The translations under genes and the position numbers were made by a program. A stretch of 64,000 nucleotides of DNA from Novosphingobium sediminicola (GTDB lineage: Bacteria; Pseudomonadota; Alphaproteobacteria; Sphingomonadales; Sphingomonadaceae), in assembly GCF_014196525.1 (NCBI RefSeq), contig NZ_JACIDX010000007.1, positions 1-64,000 of the forward strand, read 5' to 3'. Within the stretch, counting starts at the first letter, position 1, and every line of letters starts with the position of its first letter. Positions 55,537 to 64,000 of this stretch are shown here, in pieces. Below the pieces are notes generated by a model. That model was not told the DNA's origin, searched no databases, and saw only the letters and a list, made by a program, of their open reading frames with translations.

Positions 55537-57834
55537 ATGAACATAGCCACGCAAGCCATGGGTGAAACAATGCTGCGGCCCCTGTCGGGTGTTGGGCCGG
55601 GTGTTGGGCCGGAAGTTGCACCGGCAACGGGCGAGCCGATCTGGCAGGCGGAACGGGGGCAGCCGCAGGGCGCGCGGCGGATGGCGCTGTTGGTGCTGGG
55701 CATGCATCGTTCGGGCACCAGCGCGTTGACGCGAGTGTTTGCCCTGTTGGGTGCGGGATTGCCCGCAACCTTGCTGGGGGGCAATCCGACCAACCCCACC
55801 GGTCATTGGGAATCGGACGCGGTGCGCGGCTTTAATGACGCCACGCTGGCGGCAATGGGCAGCGACTGGTTCGACTGGCTGGCGGTGAATGAGGGGTGGT
55901 CGCGCTCGCTGGCCTATCGTGGCTATGTCGAGCGCGCGCGCGCGGTGCTGCGCGCCGAATTTGGCGAGACGCCGCTCTTTGCGCTGAAAGATCCGCGGAT
56001 TTGCCGACTGGCGGGGTTCTGGCTGGATGCGCTGGAGGCCGAAGGGGTGGAGGCGGCGATTGTCATGCCGCTGCGCAACCCGTTGGAGGTGGCCGATTCA
56101 CTGGCGCGGCGCGATGGAGTGGATGCGCAGGTCGCGCTGCTGGTGTGGCTGCGCCATGTGCTGGAGGCCGAGGCGGCCACGCGCGGGCGGGCGCGTCTGG
56201 TGGTCAGCTATGATCAGGTGTTGAACCATTGGGCGCAGGTGGCCGACCGGGCGGAGCGCGAGCTGGGCGTGGTGTGGCCGCGCACGCCGCTGGGCGTGGG
56301 TGAGGAGGTGGAGGCCTTTCTCTCGCCGGATTTGCGCCATCATCGTCGGGCGGATGGGGCGGTGGTCGATAATCCGTTGGTGTCGGGATGGGTGCGGCGG
56401 ACCTATGGCGTGCTGCTGGGCTGGGCCGAGGGGGGCGAACGGGCGGACGATTATGGCGAGCTGGATGCGGTGCGCGCGGCGCTGGATGAGGCGGGGCCGG
56501 GATTTGCGCGGCCGCTGCGCCGGATTGCACAGCAGCAGCGGGGGCTGGAGGAGCTGAATGCGCAGAAGGCGGCCCTGGAGGCGCGGGTAGAGGCGCTGAA
56601 CGGCGAATTGGTGCAGCGTGGGCGCGAGCGGCAGGAGGCGGTCGATGGTCTGGCCGAACTGGCGCGGGCCTATCAGGCGGCGCAGGCGCGGCTGGATGAG
56701 ATGGCGCTGAACGAAGGGCGCGGCGGGGGTGAGCGCGCGGCGATGGCACGTGAGATCGAACATTTGCGCGCGCAGGGCCCGGTGCAGGAGCAGCGGGCGC
56801 AGGAGGCGCAGGCCCGCGTGGCGGGGCTGGAGCAGGAGGCGGGGGCATTGCGGGCCGCGCTCGACGAGTATCGGCAGCGTCTGGGCGAACTGGAAATAGA
56901 GCTGTCCAGCCGACAGGATGAGGTGGAGCAGACCCGGATCGCGTTGGAGCAGGAGCGCGGGCATGGTGAGGCGCTGGAGCGGGAAAGGGAGCGGATTGAC
57001 CGCTTGACCGCTGAGCTGGAGATCGAGCAGCGATGCGGGCTGGAACTGGCCGCAGAACTGGCTGAAGCGCAGGCGCTGTTGCAGGACCAGGCCGAACAAT
57101 TGCGCGCTGCGATGGAGCAGGTGGCCGCCATGGCCGAAATGCTGACGGCGCTGCGCGGGGATTTTGCCGATCGGGGTGAGGAACTGGCGGCGGCGCGGGC
57201 GACGCAGGCGGCATGGGCCGCCGAGGCGCGCGAAGCGAAGGCTGCCGCGCTGGACCGGCAGGAAGAAGCCGCGCGAGAAATCGCCGAGCTGGCCCGTCTG
57301 TTGCAGGAGGCCGAGGGCGAGGCCGCGCTCTGGCAAGGCCGTTGGCAGGAGGGCGAGCAAAACCGCGCTGCCCTGGTCATCCGTCATGGCGAGGCCGAGC
57401 AGGCATGGGGCGAACAGGCGCGACGCCTTGAACAGCGAGCGGCCGAATTGGAGCAGGGGCGGGGGAGAGCGGTTGAGCAAGCGCAGGGCTTGCAGGCTGA
57501 GAAGGTCCGGCTTGAGCAGCAATTGAGCGAGCGCTTTGGCGAACTGGCCACGATGTCGGGCCTGTTATCGACCGAGAGCGAGCGGGCCATGCGCAGCGCG
57601 GCGCAGATCGAATGGCTGCGCGAGGTGCATCGCGTGACGGCACGGCGGCCGCGCTGGTGGCTGGCGATGCCCCGGCGATGGCAAAGCGCGCGGATGGCGC
57701 AAAGACTGGCGGAGGCCGGGCTGTTCAATGAGGAGGCCTATCTGGCCCGCTATCCCGATGTCGCCACGCAGGGGCATGATCCGCTGCGCCATTATATCCT
57801 GTTCGGCATGGCCGAGGGCCGGGTGAAGGGCTGA
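55537..57834 (+). CDS. Sulfotransferase / long coiled-coil fusion with C-terminal glycan module
   Basis: The 765-residue protein has three parts. Residues about 25-300 are a sulfotransferase-like domain with LVLGMHRSGTSALTRVF (PAPS loop) and MPLRNPLEVADSLARR. Residues about 328-693 are a very Glu/Gln/Ala/Arg-rich coiled coil. Residues about 720-765 form a short module with FNEEAYLARYPDV and DPLRHYILFG-AEGR. The next gene starts with the same kind of module (FDAAWYANRYADV). The coil may join the enzyme to other assembly proteins. The ATG at 55537 starts the protein. It is 5 bases before the next gene. Confidence 0.82.
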   Translation: MNIATQAMGETMLRPLSGVGPGVGPEVAPATGEPIWQAERGQPQGARRMALLVLGMHRSGTSALTRVFALLGAGLPATLLGGNPTNPTGHWESDAVRGFNDATLAAMGSDWFDWLAVNEGWSRSLAYRGYVERARAVLRAEFGETPLFALKDPRICRLAGFWLDALEAEGVEAAIVMPLRNPLEVADSLARRDGVDAQVALLVWLRHVLEAEAATRGRARLVVSYDQVLNHWAQVADRAERELGVVWPRTPLGVGEEVEAFLSPDLRHHRRADGAVVDNPLVSGWVRRTYGVLLGWAEGGERADDYGELDAVRAALDEAGPGFARPLRRIAQQQRGLEELNAQKAALEARVEALNGELVQRGRERQEAVDGLAELARAYQAAQARLDEMALNEGRGGGERAAMAREIEHLRAQGPVQEQRAQEAQARVAGLEQEAGALRAALDEYRQRLGELEIELSSRQDEVEQTRIALEQERGHGEALERERERIDRLTAELEIEQRCGLELAAELAEAQALLQDQAEQLRAAMEQVAAMAEMLTALRGDFADRGEELAAARATQAAWAAEAREAKAAALDRQEEAAREIAELARLLQEAEGEAALWQGRWQEGEQNRAALVIRHGEAEQAWGEQARRLEQRAAELEQGRGRAVEQAQGLQAEKVRLEQQLSERFGELATMSGLLSTESERAMRSAAQIEWLREVHRVTARRPRWWLAMPRRWQSARMAQRLAEAGLFNEEAYLARYPDVATQGHDPLRHYILFGMAEGRVKG

Positions 57835-57839
57835 ATACA

Positions 57840-60194
57840 ATGGTTTTGCAAACAAGCGTTTCCCCCGAGGCGATCGGGCAATTGCGCCAGTCGGGGCAGT
57901 TTGACGCGGCATGGTATGCCAACCGCTATGCCGATGTGGCGATGTCGGGCATAGATCCGGCGCAGCACTACCTTTGGATCGGGCGGCGGCTGGGGCGCCG
58001 GTCTGGGCCGGACAGTGGGCTGGCCGATACGGCGGCATCGACCCCTGCGCAGGCGCGGGCCAAGGGCAAGCCGGGGTGGAACGACCTGCCGGTGCATCCG
58101 GACCGGCCTAACCGATGGGTGCATAATACCGCGGCCATCGCCCGCAATCGGGCGCAGGCGCTGGCGCCGCTGACGCGCAGTTTTAACCCGGCGTCGATGA
58201 ACATCCATTGGATCATCCCTGATTTCGGCCCCGGCGGGGGCGGACATATGTCGATCTTTCGCATGGTCCGCTATCTGGAAAGTTTCGGCCATCGCCAGAC
58301 GATCTGGATCCAGAACCCCACCGTGCATCAGGACGAGAAGCAGGCATGGGAGCATATTCGCGCATGGTATCAGCCGATTGACCGCGTGATCGTGCGGTTC
58401 CTGCCCGAAGAGGTGGAGGGGATTTCGGGCGATCTGGTGATCGCCACCGACATGTGGACGACATTCCCCGCCGCGCAGATGAGCCTGATGAAGGAGCGCT
58501 TCTATCTGGTGCAGGACTATGAGGCGCTGTTCCACACGCATGGTACGTTCACCTATGTGGCGGACATGACCTATCGCATGGGGTTCAAGGCGGTTTGCGC
58601 CGGGGCCTGGCTGAAGTCGATCTGTGAGGAGCGGTATGGGCTTTGGACGCGGGCCTGGGAATTGGCCTATGATCCGATGTATTATTATCGCGGCGAAAAG
58701 ATCGAGCATGACCCGCCGCGCATTGCCTTTTACGCCCGCGCCGCAACGCCGCGCCGTGCGGTCGAACTGGGGCGCGAGGCGCTGTTGATCCTGCATGACC
58801 GGGGGGTGCGTTTCCGGGTTGATCTGTTCGGTCAGGACGATTTTGGCGCGGCGCTGCCCTATGAGCATGTCAACCATGGGCTGCTGTCCCCGGCGCAATT
58901 GGGCGATCTCTATCGCTCGACCGATATTGGCATGGTCTTTTCGGCCAGCAATTATTCGCTGATCCCGATGGAGATGATGGCTTGCGGGTTGCCGGTGGTC
59001 GAACTGGACGCGGAAAGCACGCGGGCGGTGTTTCCCGAAGGCGCGGTCGCCTTTGCGCCGCCAACGCCGCATGACATGGCCGACGTGTTGCAGCGGCTGA
59101 TCGAAAGCGCGGCGGAGCGGGAGAGGTTGCGCGCAGGCGGCGCGGCTTTTGTCGCGGGGTTGAGCTGGGAAAAGAGCGCGAGGACGCTGGAGGCGGCGCT
59201 GATCGAGGGGTTGAGCGAGAATAGCCGGCCCGTCACCCCGCGGGCCCTGTTCACCACGCGTGATTATGCCCATAAGGCGGCGGTCATCATCCCGACGTGG
59301 AATGGCGGCGATCTGTTTCGCTCCGTGTTGCAGGCGCTGGTGACGCAGCAGACCGACTGGGCGTTCGACGTGATGGTGGTGGACAGTGGATCGACCGACA
59401 ACACGCTGGAGATCATCCGCGAATTCAGCCACCGGGGCGTGCGGCTGCATCAGATACCCAACAGCGAGTTTTCGCATGGACGCACGCGCAATCTGGCGAT
59501 TTCCATGACCACGGCCGAATTCGTCGCGGTGCTGACGCAGGATGCCACGCCCGCCACGCCGCATTGGCTGGCCAATATGATCGCCGCTTTTGACAAGGGG
59601 GATCAGGTTGCGGGCGTGTTTGGCGGCCATTTGACCTATCCCGACGCTACGAGCTTTGTTCGCAATGGGCAGGAGGGGCATTTCGCGCATTTCGCCGCTA
59701 TGCCCCATGTCGCGCAATGGGGCGTGACCCCGCCGGGCATGGAGTGGGGCGGAACGCAATGGCAGCAATGGCTGCATTATTTCTCGGACAACAATGCGGC
59801 GCTGCGCCGCTGCGTCTGGGACAAGATCCCCTATCCCGACATTCCATGGGGCGAGGATCAGGTCTGGGCGTGGGAAGTGACCAAGCAGGGCTATCAGAAA
59901 GCCTATGCGCCCGATGCCTTTGTCACCCATTCGCACAATCTGAGCGAGGCGGCGCAGGATAAGGTCTCGCGGATCGAGGGCGATTACTGGCTGCGCTATT
60001 TCAACTATCGCTTTGAAAAGGATCCCCAAGCCGTGAAGGCCAGTGTGGATTACCTGGACACGCGCGATGCCGCTGTGGCGGGCGTCGCGCCCGATGTGCT
60101 GGCCCATCAGCAGGCGCTGAACCGCGCCGCCGTGTGCGGGCGCTATCGCGGGCAATTCGATCTGGTCGAACAATGGCGGGCCAAATGGTCCTGA
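57840..60194 (+). CDS. Two-domain glycosyltransferase: WsaF-like GT4 plus GT2
   Basis: The 784-residue protein has an N-terminal module (about 8-55, FDAAWYANRYADV, DPAQHYLWIG) shared with the preceding gene. The WsaF-like domain (about 118-460) has NIHWIIPDFGPGGGGHMSIFRMV and YLVQDYEALFHTHG, both typical of rhamnosyltransferase WsaF. The GT2 domain (about 478-735) has AAVIIPTWNGG, VVDSGSTDNT, LTQDATPATP (DxD-like) and WGEDQVW. It would add two sugars, of which one may be rhamnose, to the capsule repeat unit. It starts 5 bases after the previous stop and leads into the exporter genes. Confidence 0.87.
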   Translation: MVLQTSVSPEAIGQLRQSGQFDAAWYANRYADVAMSGIDPAQHYLWIGRRLGRRSGPDSGLADTAASTPAQARAKGKPGWNDLPVHPDRPNRWVHNTAAIARNRAQALAPLTRSFNPASMNIHWIIPDFGPGGGGHMSIFRMVRYLESFGHRQTIWIQNPTVHQDEKQAWEHIRAWYQPIDRVIVRFLPEEVEGISGDLVIATDMWTTFPAAQMSLMKERFYLVQDYEALFHTHGTFTYVADMTYRMGFKAVCAGAWLKSICEERYGLWTRAWELAYDPMYYYRGEKIEHDPPRIAFYARAATPRRAVELGREALLILHDRGVRFRVDLFGQDDFGAALPYEHVNHGLLSPAQLGDLYRSTDIGMVFSASNYSLIPMEMMACGLPVVELDAESTRAVFPEGAVAFAPPTPHDMADVLQRLIESAAERERLRAGGAAFVAGLSWEKSARTLEAALIEGLSENSRPVTPRALFTTRDYAHKAAVIIPTWNGGDLFRSVLQALVTQQTDWAFDVMVVDSGSTDNTLEIIREFSHRGVRLHQIPNSEFSHGRTRNLAISMTTAEFVAVLTQDATPATPHWLANMIAAFDKGDQVAGVFGGHLTYPDATSFVRNGQEGHFAHFAAMPHVAQWGVTPPGMEWGGTQWQQWLHYFSDNNAALRRCVWDKIPYPDIPWGEDQVWAWEVTKQGYQKAYAPDAFVTHSHNLSEAAQDKVSRIEGDYWLRYFNYRFEKDPQAVKASVDYLDTRDAAVAGVAPDVLAHQQALNRAAVCGRYRGQFDLVEQWRAKWS

Positions 60195-60213
60195 TCGCGG
60201 CGGGAGAGGCGCT

Positions 60214-61332
60214 ATGAAAGTCCTGTCGACTCAATGGCTGTGGCGACAGCGCTGGATCGCGGCGGTGGTGGTTTTGCCCACACTGGCCACGGCCGCCTAT
60301 GAGGGGCTGTTGGCCTCGGACATCTATGTTTCGGAAAGCCGGTTCGTCATCAAGGCCCCGGCGCAGAAATCGGCACAGATCTCGACGCTCGCCAATCTGA
60401 TCCAGACCACAGGTCTTTCGGGGGGGCAGGAACAGGCCAATGAGGTGATCGACTATATCCGCTCGCGCTCGGCGCTGGCGGCGGTGAACCGGGGCGGGGC
60501 GGTGGCGGCGATGTTTGGCCGGGCAGGGGTGGATGCGCTGGCGCGCTATCCCGGCGTGCTGGGCCGTCCGGGGCAGGAGCATTTGTTTCGTTATTACAGC
60601 GCGATGGTCAATGTGGCGATGAACCATGAGACCGGGCTGGTGGTGTTGAAGGTCAAGGGTTTTGCCCCCGGCGATGCCCAGCGTCTCAACCAGCAATTGC
60701 TGGGGTTGAGCGAGGATCTGGTCAATGTGCTGAACGCGCGAGCCGAGGGGAAGCAGGTGGCCGAGGCCGAGCGCCGCGTGGCGCTTGCCGAGGCGCGGGT
60801 GCAAAAGGCGCGCGCCGCGCTGGGCGCCTATCGCAATGCCGAGGCCTTGATCGACCCGGCGCGTCAGGCGCAGGGCGCGCTCGAGGTGGCCAATCGGCTG
60901 GTGGGTGAACAGGCCGCCGCGCAGGCGCAACTGGACCAGATCCGCGAGGCCACGCCGCGCAATCCGATGATCCCCGCGCTTCTGGAAAAGATTGCCGCGA
61001 TGGGCCGGGCGGTTGCCGGACAGAATGGCCGGGTGATGGGCCCACCAGGCGCGATTGCCTCGAAAATGGCGGGCTATGAACGGCTGGCGCAGGAGCAGGA
61101 ATTTGCCGCGCAAAACCTCAATGTCGCCAATGCCGCGCTGGAACAGGCGCGGGTCGAAACGCTGCGCCAGCAATATTATCTGGAACGCGTGGTCGATCCC
61201 GCGCTGCCCGATGAACCGGCGCTGCCGCATCGGATCAAGATCGTGCTGACGGTGCTGGGCGCCTCGCTGTGCCTCTATTTCGTGGCGTGGATGTTCATCG
61301 TGGGCATCCTTGAACATGCGCCGGAGGATTGA
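60214..61332 (+). CDS. Capsule export inner-membrane protein, KpsE/CtrB type
   Basis: The 372-residue protein has one membrane segment near each end (about 14-32 and 345-365) and a long periplasmic coiled coil between (AEAERRVALAEARVQKARAALGAYRNAE). YVSESRFVIKAPAQK and the C-terminal LPDEPALPHRIKIVLTVLGA are typical of the polysaccharide co-polymerase family KpsE/BexC/CtrB, which links the ABC exporter to the outer-membrane channel. It stands 19 bases after the glycosyltransferase gene and 2 bases before the permease. Confidence 0.92.
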   Translation: MKVLSTQWLWRQRWIAAVVVLPTLATAAYEGLLASDIYVSESRFVIKAPAQKSAQISTLANLIQTTGLSGGQEQANEVIDYIRSRSALAAVNRGGAVAAMFGRAGVDALARYPGVLGRPGQEHLFRYYSAMVNVAMNHETGLVVLKVKGFAPGDAQRLNQQLLGLSEDLVNVLNARAEGKQVAEAERRVALAEARVQKARAALGAYRNAEALIDPARQAQGALEVANRLVGEQAAAQAQLDQIREATPRNPMIPALLEKIAAMGRAVAGQNGRVMGPPGAIASKMAGYERLAQEQEFAAQNLNVANAALEQARVETLRQQYYLERVVDPALPDEPALPHRIKIVLTVLGASLCLYFVAWMFIVGILEHAPED

Positions 61333-61334
61333 CC

Positions 61335-62117
61335 ATGGCCGCGCTCCATCAGGGCTGGGCGATCCAGACGCGGGTGATAAAGGCGCTCATCATCCGCGAA
61401 TTGACGACGCGCTTCGGGCGGGAGAACATCGGCTTCCTTTGGGTGATGGCCGAGCCTTTGCTCTTTGCGGTGCTGGTGGGCCTGCTCTGGCGCTTTGAAA
61501 AAGGGCCGCAGGAGCATGGGGTTTCCATCATCGCCTTTGTCGCCACCGGCTATCTGCCGCTGGTGATGTTTCGCAGCACGGTGCAGCGCGCCTTGGGCAG
61601 TTTCGCGGCCAATTCCAGCCTGATGTATCACCGACAGGTCAAGATCCTCGACCTGATCCTCGTGCGTTTTTTCGTCGAGATGATCGGGCACATGATGGCC
61701 TATCTGTTCATCGGTACAGTGCTGTATGCGCTGGATGAATTTCCGAGGCCGCATGATCTGGGCTATCTGCTGCTCGGCTGGTCCTATTACGCGCTCTTCA
61801 CGCTGACGCTGGCCACGATTGTCGCGCCTTTGTCCGAAATGTCCGAGGTGCTGGAAAAGGTCATGCCGGTCACGACCTATCTGATGGTGCCCTTTTCCGG
61901 CGCCTTTTTCATGGCCGACTGGCTGGCCCCCAATATCAAGGCGGCGGTGCTGTGGTCACCGCCGGTCCATGCGATGGAGATGATGCGCTATGGCGTGTTC
62001 GGCGATGCGGTCTATCCCCATTTCAGCCTGACCTATACGCCGGCATGGTGTTTGCCGGTGCTGATGGTGGGGCTGATGCTGTGCCGGCATGTGCGCCGGG
62101 TGATGGTGGTCGAATGA
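61335..62117 (+). CDS. Capsule ABC exporter permease, KpsM/CtrC type
   Basis: The 260-residue membrane protein has six segments of the ABC-2 permease type, with ALIIRELTTRFGRENIGFLWVMAEP and a late LWSPPVHAMEMMRYGVFG typical of KpsM/BexB/CtrC. It moves lipid-linked capsule across the inner membrane with the KpsT-like ATPase. The ATG at 61335 is preceded by GGAGG at 61323-61327; TTG at 61329 is less likely. The stop overlaps the next start codon (ATGA). Confidence 0.93.
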   Translation: MAALHQGWAIQTRVIKALIIRELTTRFGRENIGFLWVMAEPLLFAVLVGLLWRFEKGPQEHGVSIIAFVATGYLPLVMFRSTVQRALGSFAANSSLMYHRQVKILDLILVRFFVEMIGHMMAYLFIGTVLYALDEFPRPHDLGYLLLGWSYYALFTLTLATIVAPLSEMSEVLEKVMPVTTYLMVPFSGAFFMADWLAPNIKAAVLWSPPVHAMEMMRYGVFGDAVYPHFSLTYTPAWCLPVLMVGLMLCRHVRRVMVVE

Positions 62118-62761
62118 TCCGCTGCACGGGCCTCGTCAAATCCTATCCGGCCGGGCATGGGCGCAAGCTGGTGCTGGGCGGGGTGGATCTGACCATCGGG
62201 CGGGGGCAAAAGCTGGGCGTGCTGGGGCGCAATGGCGCGGGCAAGACCACGCTGATCAAGATGATCGGGGGCGTGGAAATGCCCACCACCGGGCGGATCG
62301 AGCGCAAGATGACCGTGTCATGGCCGCTGGGCTTTGGCGGCGGGTTTCAGGGCAGTCTGACCGGTTATGACAATGCCCGTTTCATCGCGCGCATCTATGG
62401 CCGGGACTATCGTGAAATTCAGGATTTTCTTGAGGATTTTACCGAGCTTGGGCGGCAATTGGCGATGCCGGTCAAAACCTATTCATCGGGAATGCGCGCG
62501 CGTCTGGCCTTTGCGCTCAGTCTGGCGATCGAGTTCGACTGCTATCTGATCGACGAGGTCATTATGGTGGGCGATCAGAATTTTCAGCGCAAATGCCACG
62601 AGGAAATCTTCGTCAAACGGGCCGACCGCGCACTGATCCTGGCATCGCACAGCGTTGAGACCATCCGCCAATATTGCGACATGGCTTTGCTGATCGACCG
62701 GGGAACGGCCACCGTCATGGACGATATTGACGAGGCCATCGCGCTTTATTCCAATATGTGA
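62114..62761 (+). CDS. Capsule ABC exporter ATPase, KpsT/CtrD type
   Basis: The 215-residue ATPase has Walker A LGRNGAGKTT, the short signature YSSGMRAR in place of LSGGQ, Walker B CYLIDEVIMVGD and switch ASHSVETIRQYC. These features and the short length identify the KpsT/BexA/CtrD group. The ATG at 62114 overlaps the permease by four bases. The next gene is on the other strand, so this ends the operon. No kpsD/CtrA-type channel gene or kpsC/S genes are present in the window. Confidence 0.95.
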   Translation: MIRCTGLVKSYPAGHGRKLVLGGVDLTIGRGQKLGVLGRNGAGKTTLIKMIGGVEMPTTGRIERKMTVSWPLGFGGGFQGSLTGYDNARFIARIYGRDYREIQDFLEDFTELGRQLAMPVKTYSSGMRARLAFALSLAIEFDCYLIDEVIMVGDQNFQRKCHEEIFVKRADRALILASHSVETIRQYCDMALLIDRGTATVMDDIDEAIALYSNM

Positions 62762-62770
62762 ATGTACGGC

Positions 62771-64000
62771 CTATAGCGCGATGCGATAAGTTTCCGATGT
62801 GGGGTCCAGCGCGGGGTGATGCAGGGGGTCGACATAGGTTGCCGTGCCCCAGCGCTCCTGCAGCAGGGCCAACTCGCGCCGATAGCGTTCGACCTGCGTG
62901 GCATGGGTGTCGCGCGCGCGGCTCTTGCTTTCGTGATGGATCAGCACTGCGCGCGGCTCATAGATGTTGTGATAGCCCGCTGCCTGAAGCTTGAGGCACA
63001 GATCGACATCGTTGAAGGCCACCGCAAAGCCCGTTTCATCCAGCCCGCCGACCTGATGGAACAGCGCCTTACCAACCAGCATACAGGCCCCCGTAACCGC
63101 CGATACGCGATGGGGCACATGGGCGCGGGCGAAATAGCCCGGATCGCCATTGCGCTGAAACCGATGCGCATGGCCCGCCGCCTGACCCAGCCCGATCACC
63201 ACACCGGCATGCTGGATCGTGCCATCGGGATAGAGCAATTTTGCCCCCACCGCCCCGACACCGCGCCGCACCACCTGTCGCACCATCGTCGAGAGCCAGT
63301 TTTCATCCATGATCTCAATATCATTATTGAGCAGGCACAGATATTCGCCCCGCGCCTCGCGCGCGCCAAGATTGTTGAGCGCGGACCAGTTGAAGGGCGC
63401 ATCCTGCCGGATCACGCGCACGCGCGGATTGCCCGAAACGCGCGCGAAATAGTCCAGCGTCTCGGCCTCGACGCTGCCATTGTCGATGATCAGGATTTCG
63501 ATATTGCGATACCGCGTGCCGTTCAGAACCCCGGTCACGCATTTGCGCAAAAACTGGACCTGATCACGGGTGGGAATGATGATCGAGACCAGCGGCTGCA
63601 TTTCCGGCATCGGCCAGTCGACCGCCACAGTGCCATGCGCGCCGATCCGCGTCGATGCGCCCAGCGGCGCGACATGGTGGGCCACCGCCGCCGCCCGCGC
63701 GGCCAGCGTATCGGGATCATGCGCGCCCACCGCCTGACGATGGGCGATCACGCGGGGCACATGGACAACCTCTGCCTGCGCGGTGATGTTGATCAGCATC
63801 GCATAAAGCCCCGCCGCCGAGAGTGCGGGATGGATCGGCGGCGTCGCCAGCGCATCCTCGCGCCGGATCAGACAGGCCGTTGACAGATAATCATGCGCCA
63901 GAAACAGGTCCGGGTTCCATCGCGGTTTGAACCACGGATGGCTGCGCAGACCCTTGCGGCTGATGCGGTCCTCGTCGCCATAGAGCGCGGCGGCTTCGGG
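62771..64000 (-). CDS. GT2 glycosyltransferase (partial, cut by the right edge)
   Basis: The visible part has at least 409 residues. The GT2 domain starts with LVSIIIPTRDQVQFLRKCV and has IIDNGS, LLNNDIEIMDENWLSTM (DxD site) and VAFNDVDLCLKLQAAG. The frame stays open upstream of the ATG at 63799 to the window edge, and that part reads ALYGDEDRISRKGLRSHPWF and then WNPDLFLAHDYL, which is the accepted N-terminal part of this GT2 subgroup; the real start is beyond 64000. It is convergent with kpsT and would belong to the same capsule locus. Confidence 0.92.
   Translation of the reverse strand, partial: PEAAALYGDEDRISRKGLRSHPWFKPRWNPDLFLAHDYLSTACLIRREDALATPPIHPALSAAGLYAMLINITAQAEVVHVPRVIAHRQAVGAHDPDTLAARAAAVAHHVAPLGASTRIGAHGTVAVDWPMPEMQPLVSIIIPTRDQVQFLRKCVTGVLNGTRYRNIEILIIDNGSVEAETLDYFARVSGNPRVRVIRQDAPFNWSALNNLGAREARGEYLCLLNNDIEIMDENWLSTMVRQVVRRGVGAVGAKLLYPDGTIQHAGVVIGLGQAAGHAHRFQRNGDPGYFARAHVPHRVSAVTGACMLVGKALFHQVGGLDETGFAVAFNDVDLCLKLQAAGYHNIYEPRAVLIHHESKSRARDTHATQVERYRRELALLQERWGTATYVDPLHHPALDPTSETYRIAL

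Overview
The window looks like chromosomal DNA of a sphingomonad (Alphaproteobacteria, Sphingomonadaceae, most likely Novosphingobium or a close relative). The reasons are the high GC content, three large TonB-dependent receptors with the DIVVTA-type TonB box, a spinster-type MFS transporter, a DcaP-type porin, a group III truncated haemoglobin, and an alphaproteobacterial tRNA-Thr(TGT). No plasmid, phage structural, transposase or CRISPR genes were seen.

Layout. 1-5.8 kb is housekeeping and stress genes: a Nudix hydrolase, 6-phosphogluconolactonase, an orphan response regulator, Dps, truncated haemoglobin with a degenerate GDT1-like membrane protein, a low-molecular-weight phosphatase and an AI-2E-type permease. 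5.8-11.3 kb is a possible uptake module: TonB receptor, alpha/beta hydrolase, TetR regulator and MFS transporter. 11.5-15.5 kb holds sulfur metabolism (metC, sseA) and a membrane-anchored proline-rich protein. 15.6-22.1 kb holds queF and then a phosphate-economy block: ppk-ppx behind a good Pho-box candidate, followed by a metallophosphoesterase-glycosyltransferase pair that resembles PlcP-Agt, the phosphate-starvation lipid-remodelling pair. 22.1-34.7 kb is an acetate/propionate block: a CrbS-type transporter/sensor kinase, a CrbR-type regulator, Acs, a DcaP porin, an MHS-type carrier, a GNAT acetyltransferase and PrpE. 35-50 kb has two further TonB receptors, an AT-rich patch with a small zinc-ribbon protein next to tRNA-Thr, rarA, a glycosyltransferase, a sulfotransferase and typA. 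50-54.4 kb is a ybbAP-tesA cluster. 54.4 kb to the right edge is a capsule or exopolysaccharide locus: a GT-D transferase, a sulfotransferase/coiled-coil protein, a two-domain glycosyltransferase, the KpsE-KpsM-KpsT exporter, and a GT2 cut by the window edge.

The most unusual signal is non-coding. Five intergenic spacers carry a mosaic element of about 250 bp built from three hairpin modules, here called B, C and D. C is a long central hairpin. The flanking arms are B or D, and each arm has a fixed orientation towards the stop codon of the neighbouring gene. The hairpin stems differ between copies, but the differences are compensated on the other strand, which suggests selection for folded RNA at gene 3' ends. 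I do not recognise this as a described family.
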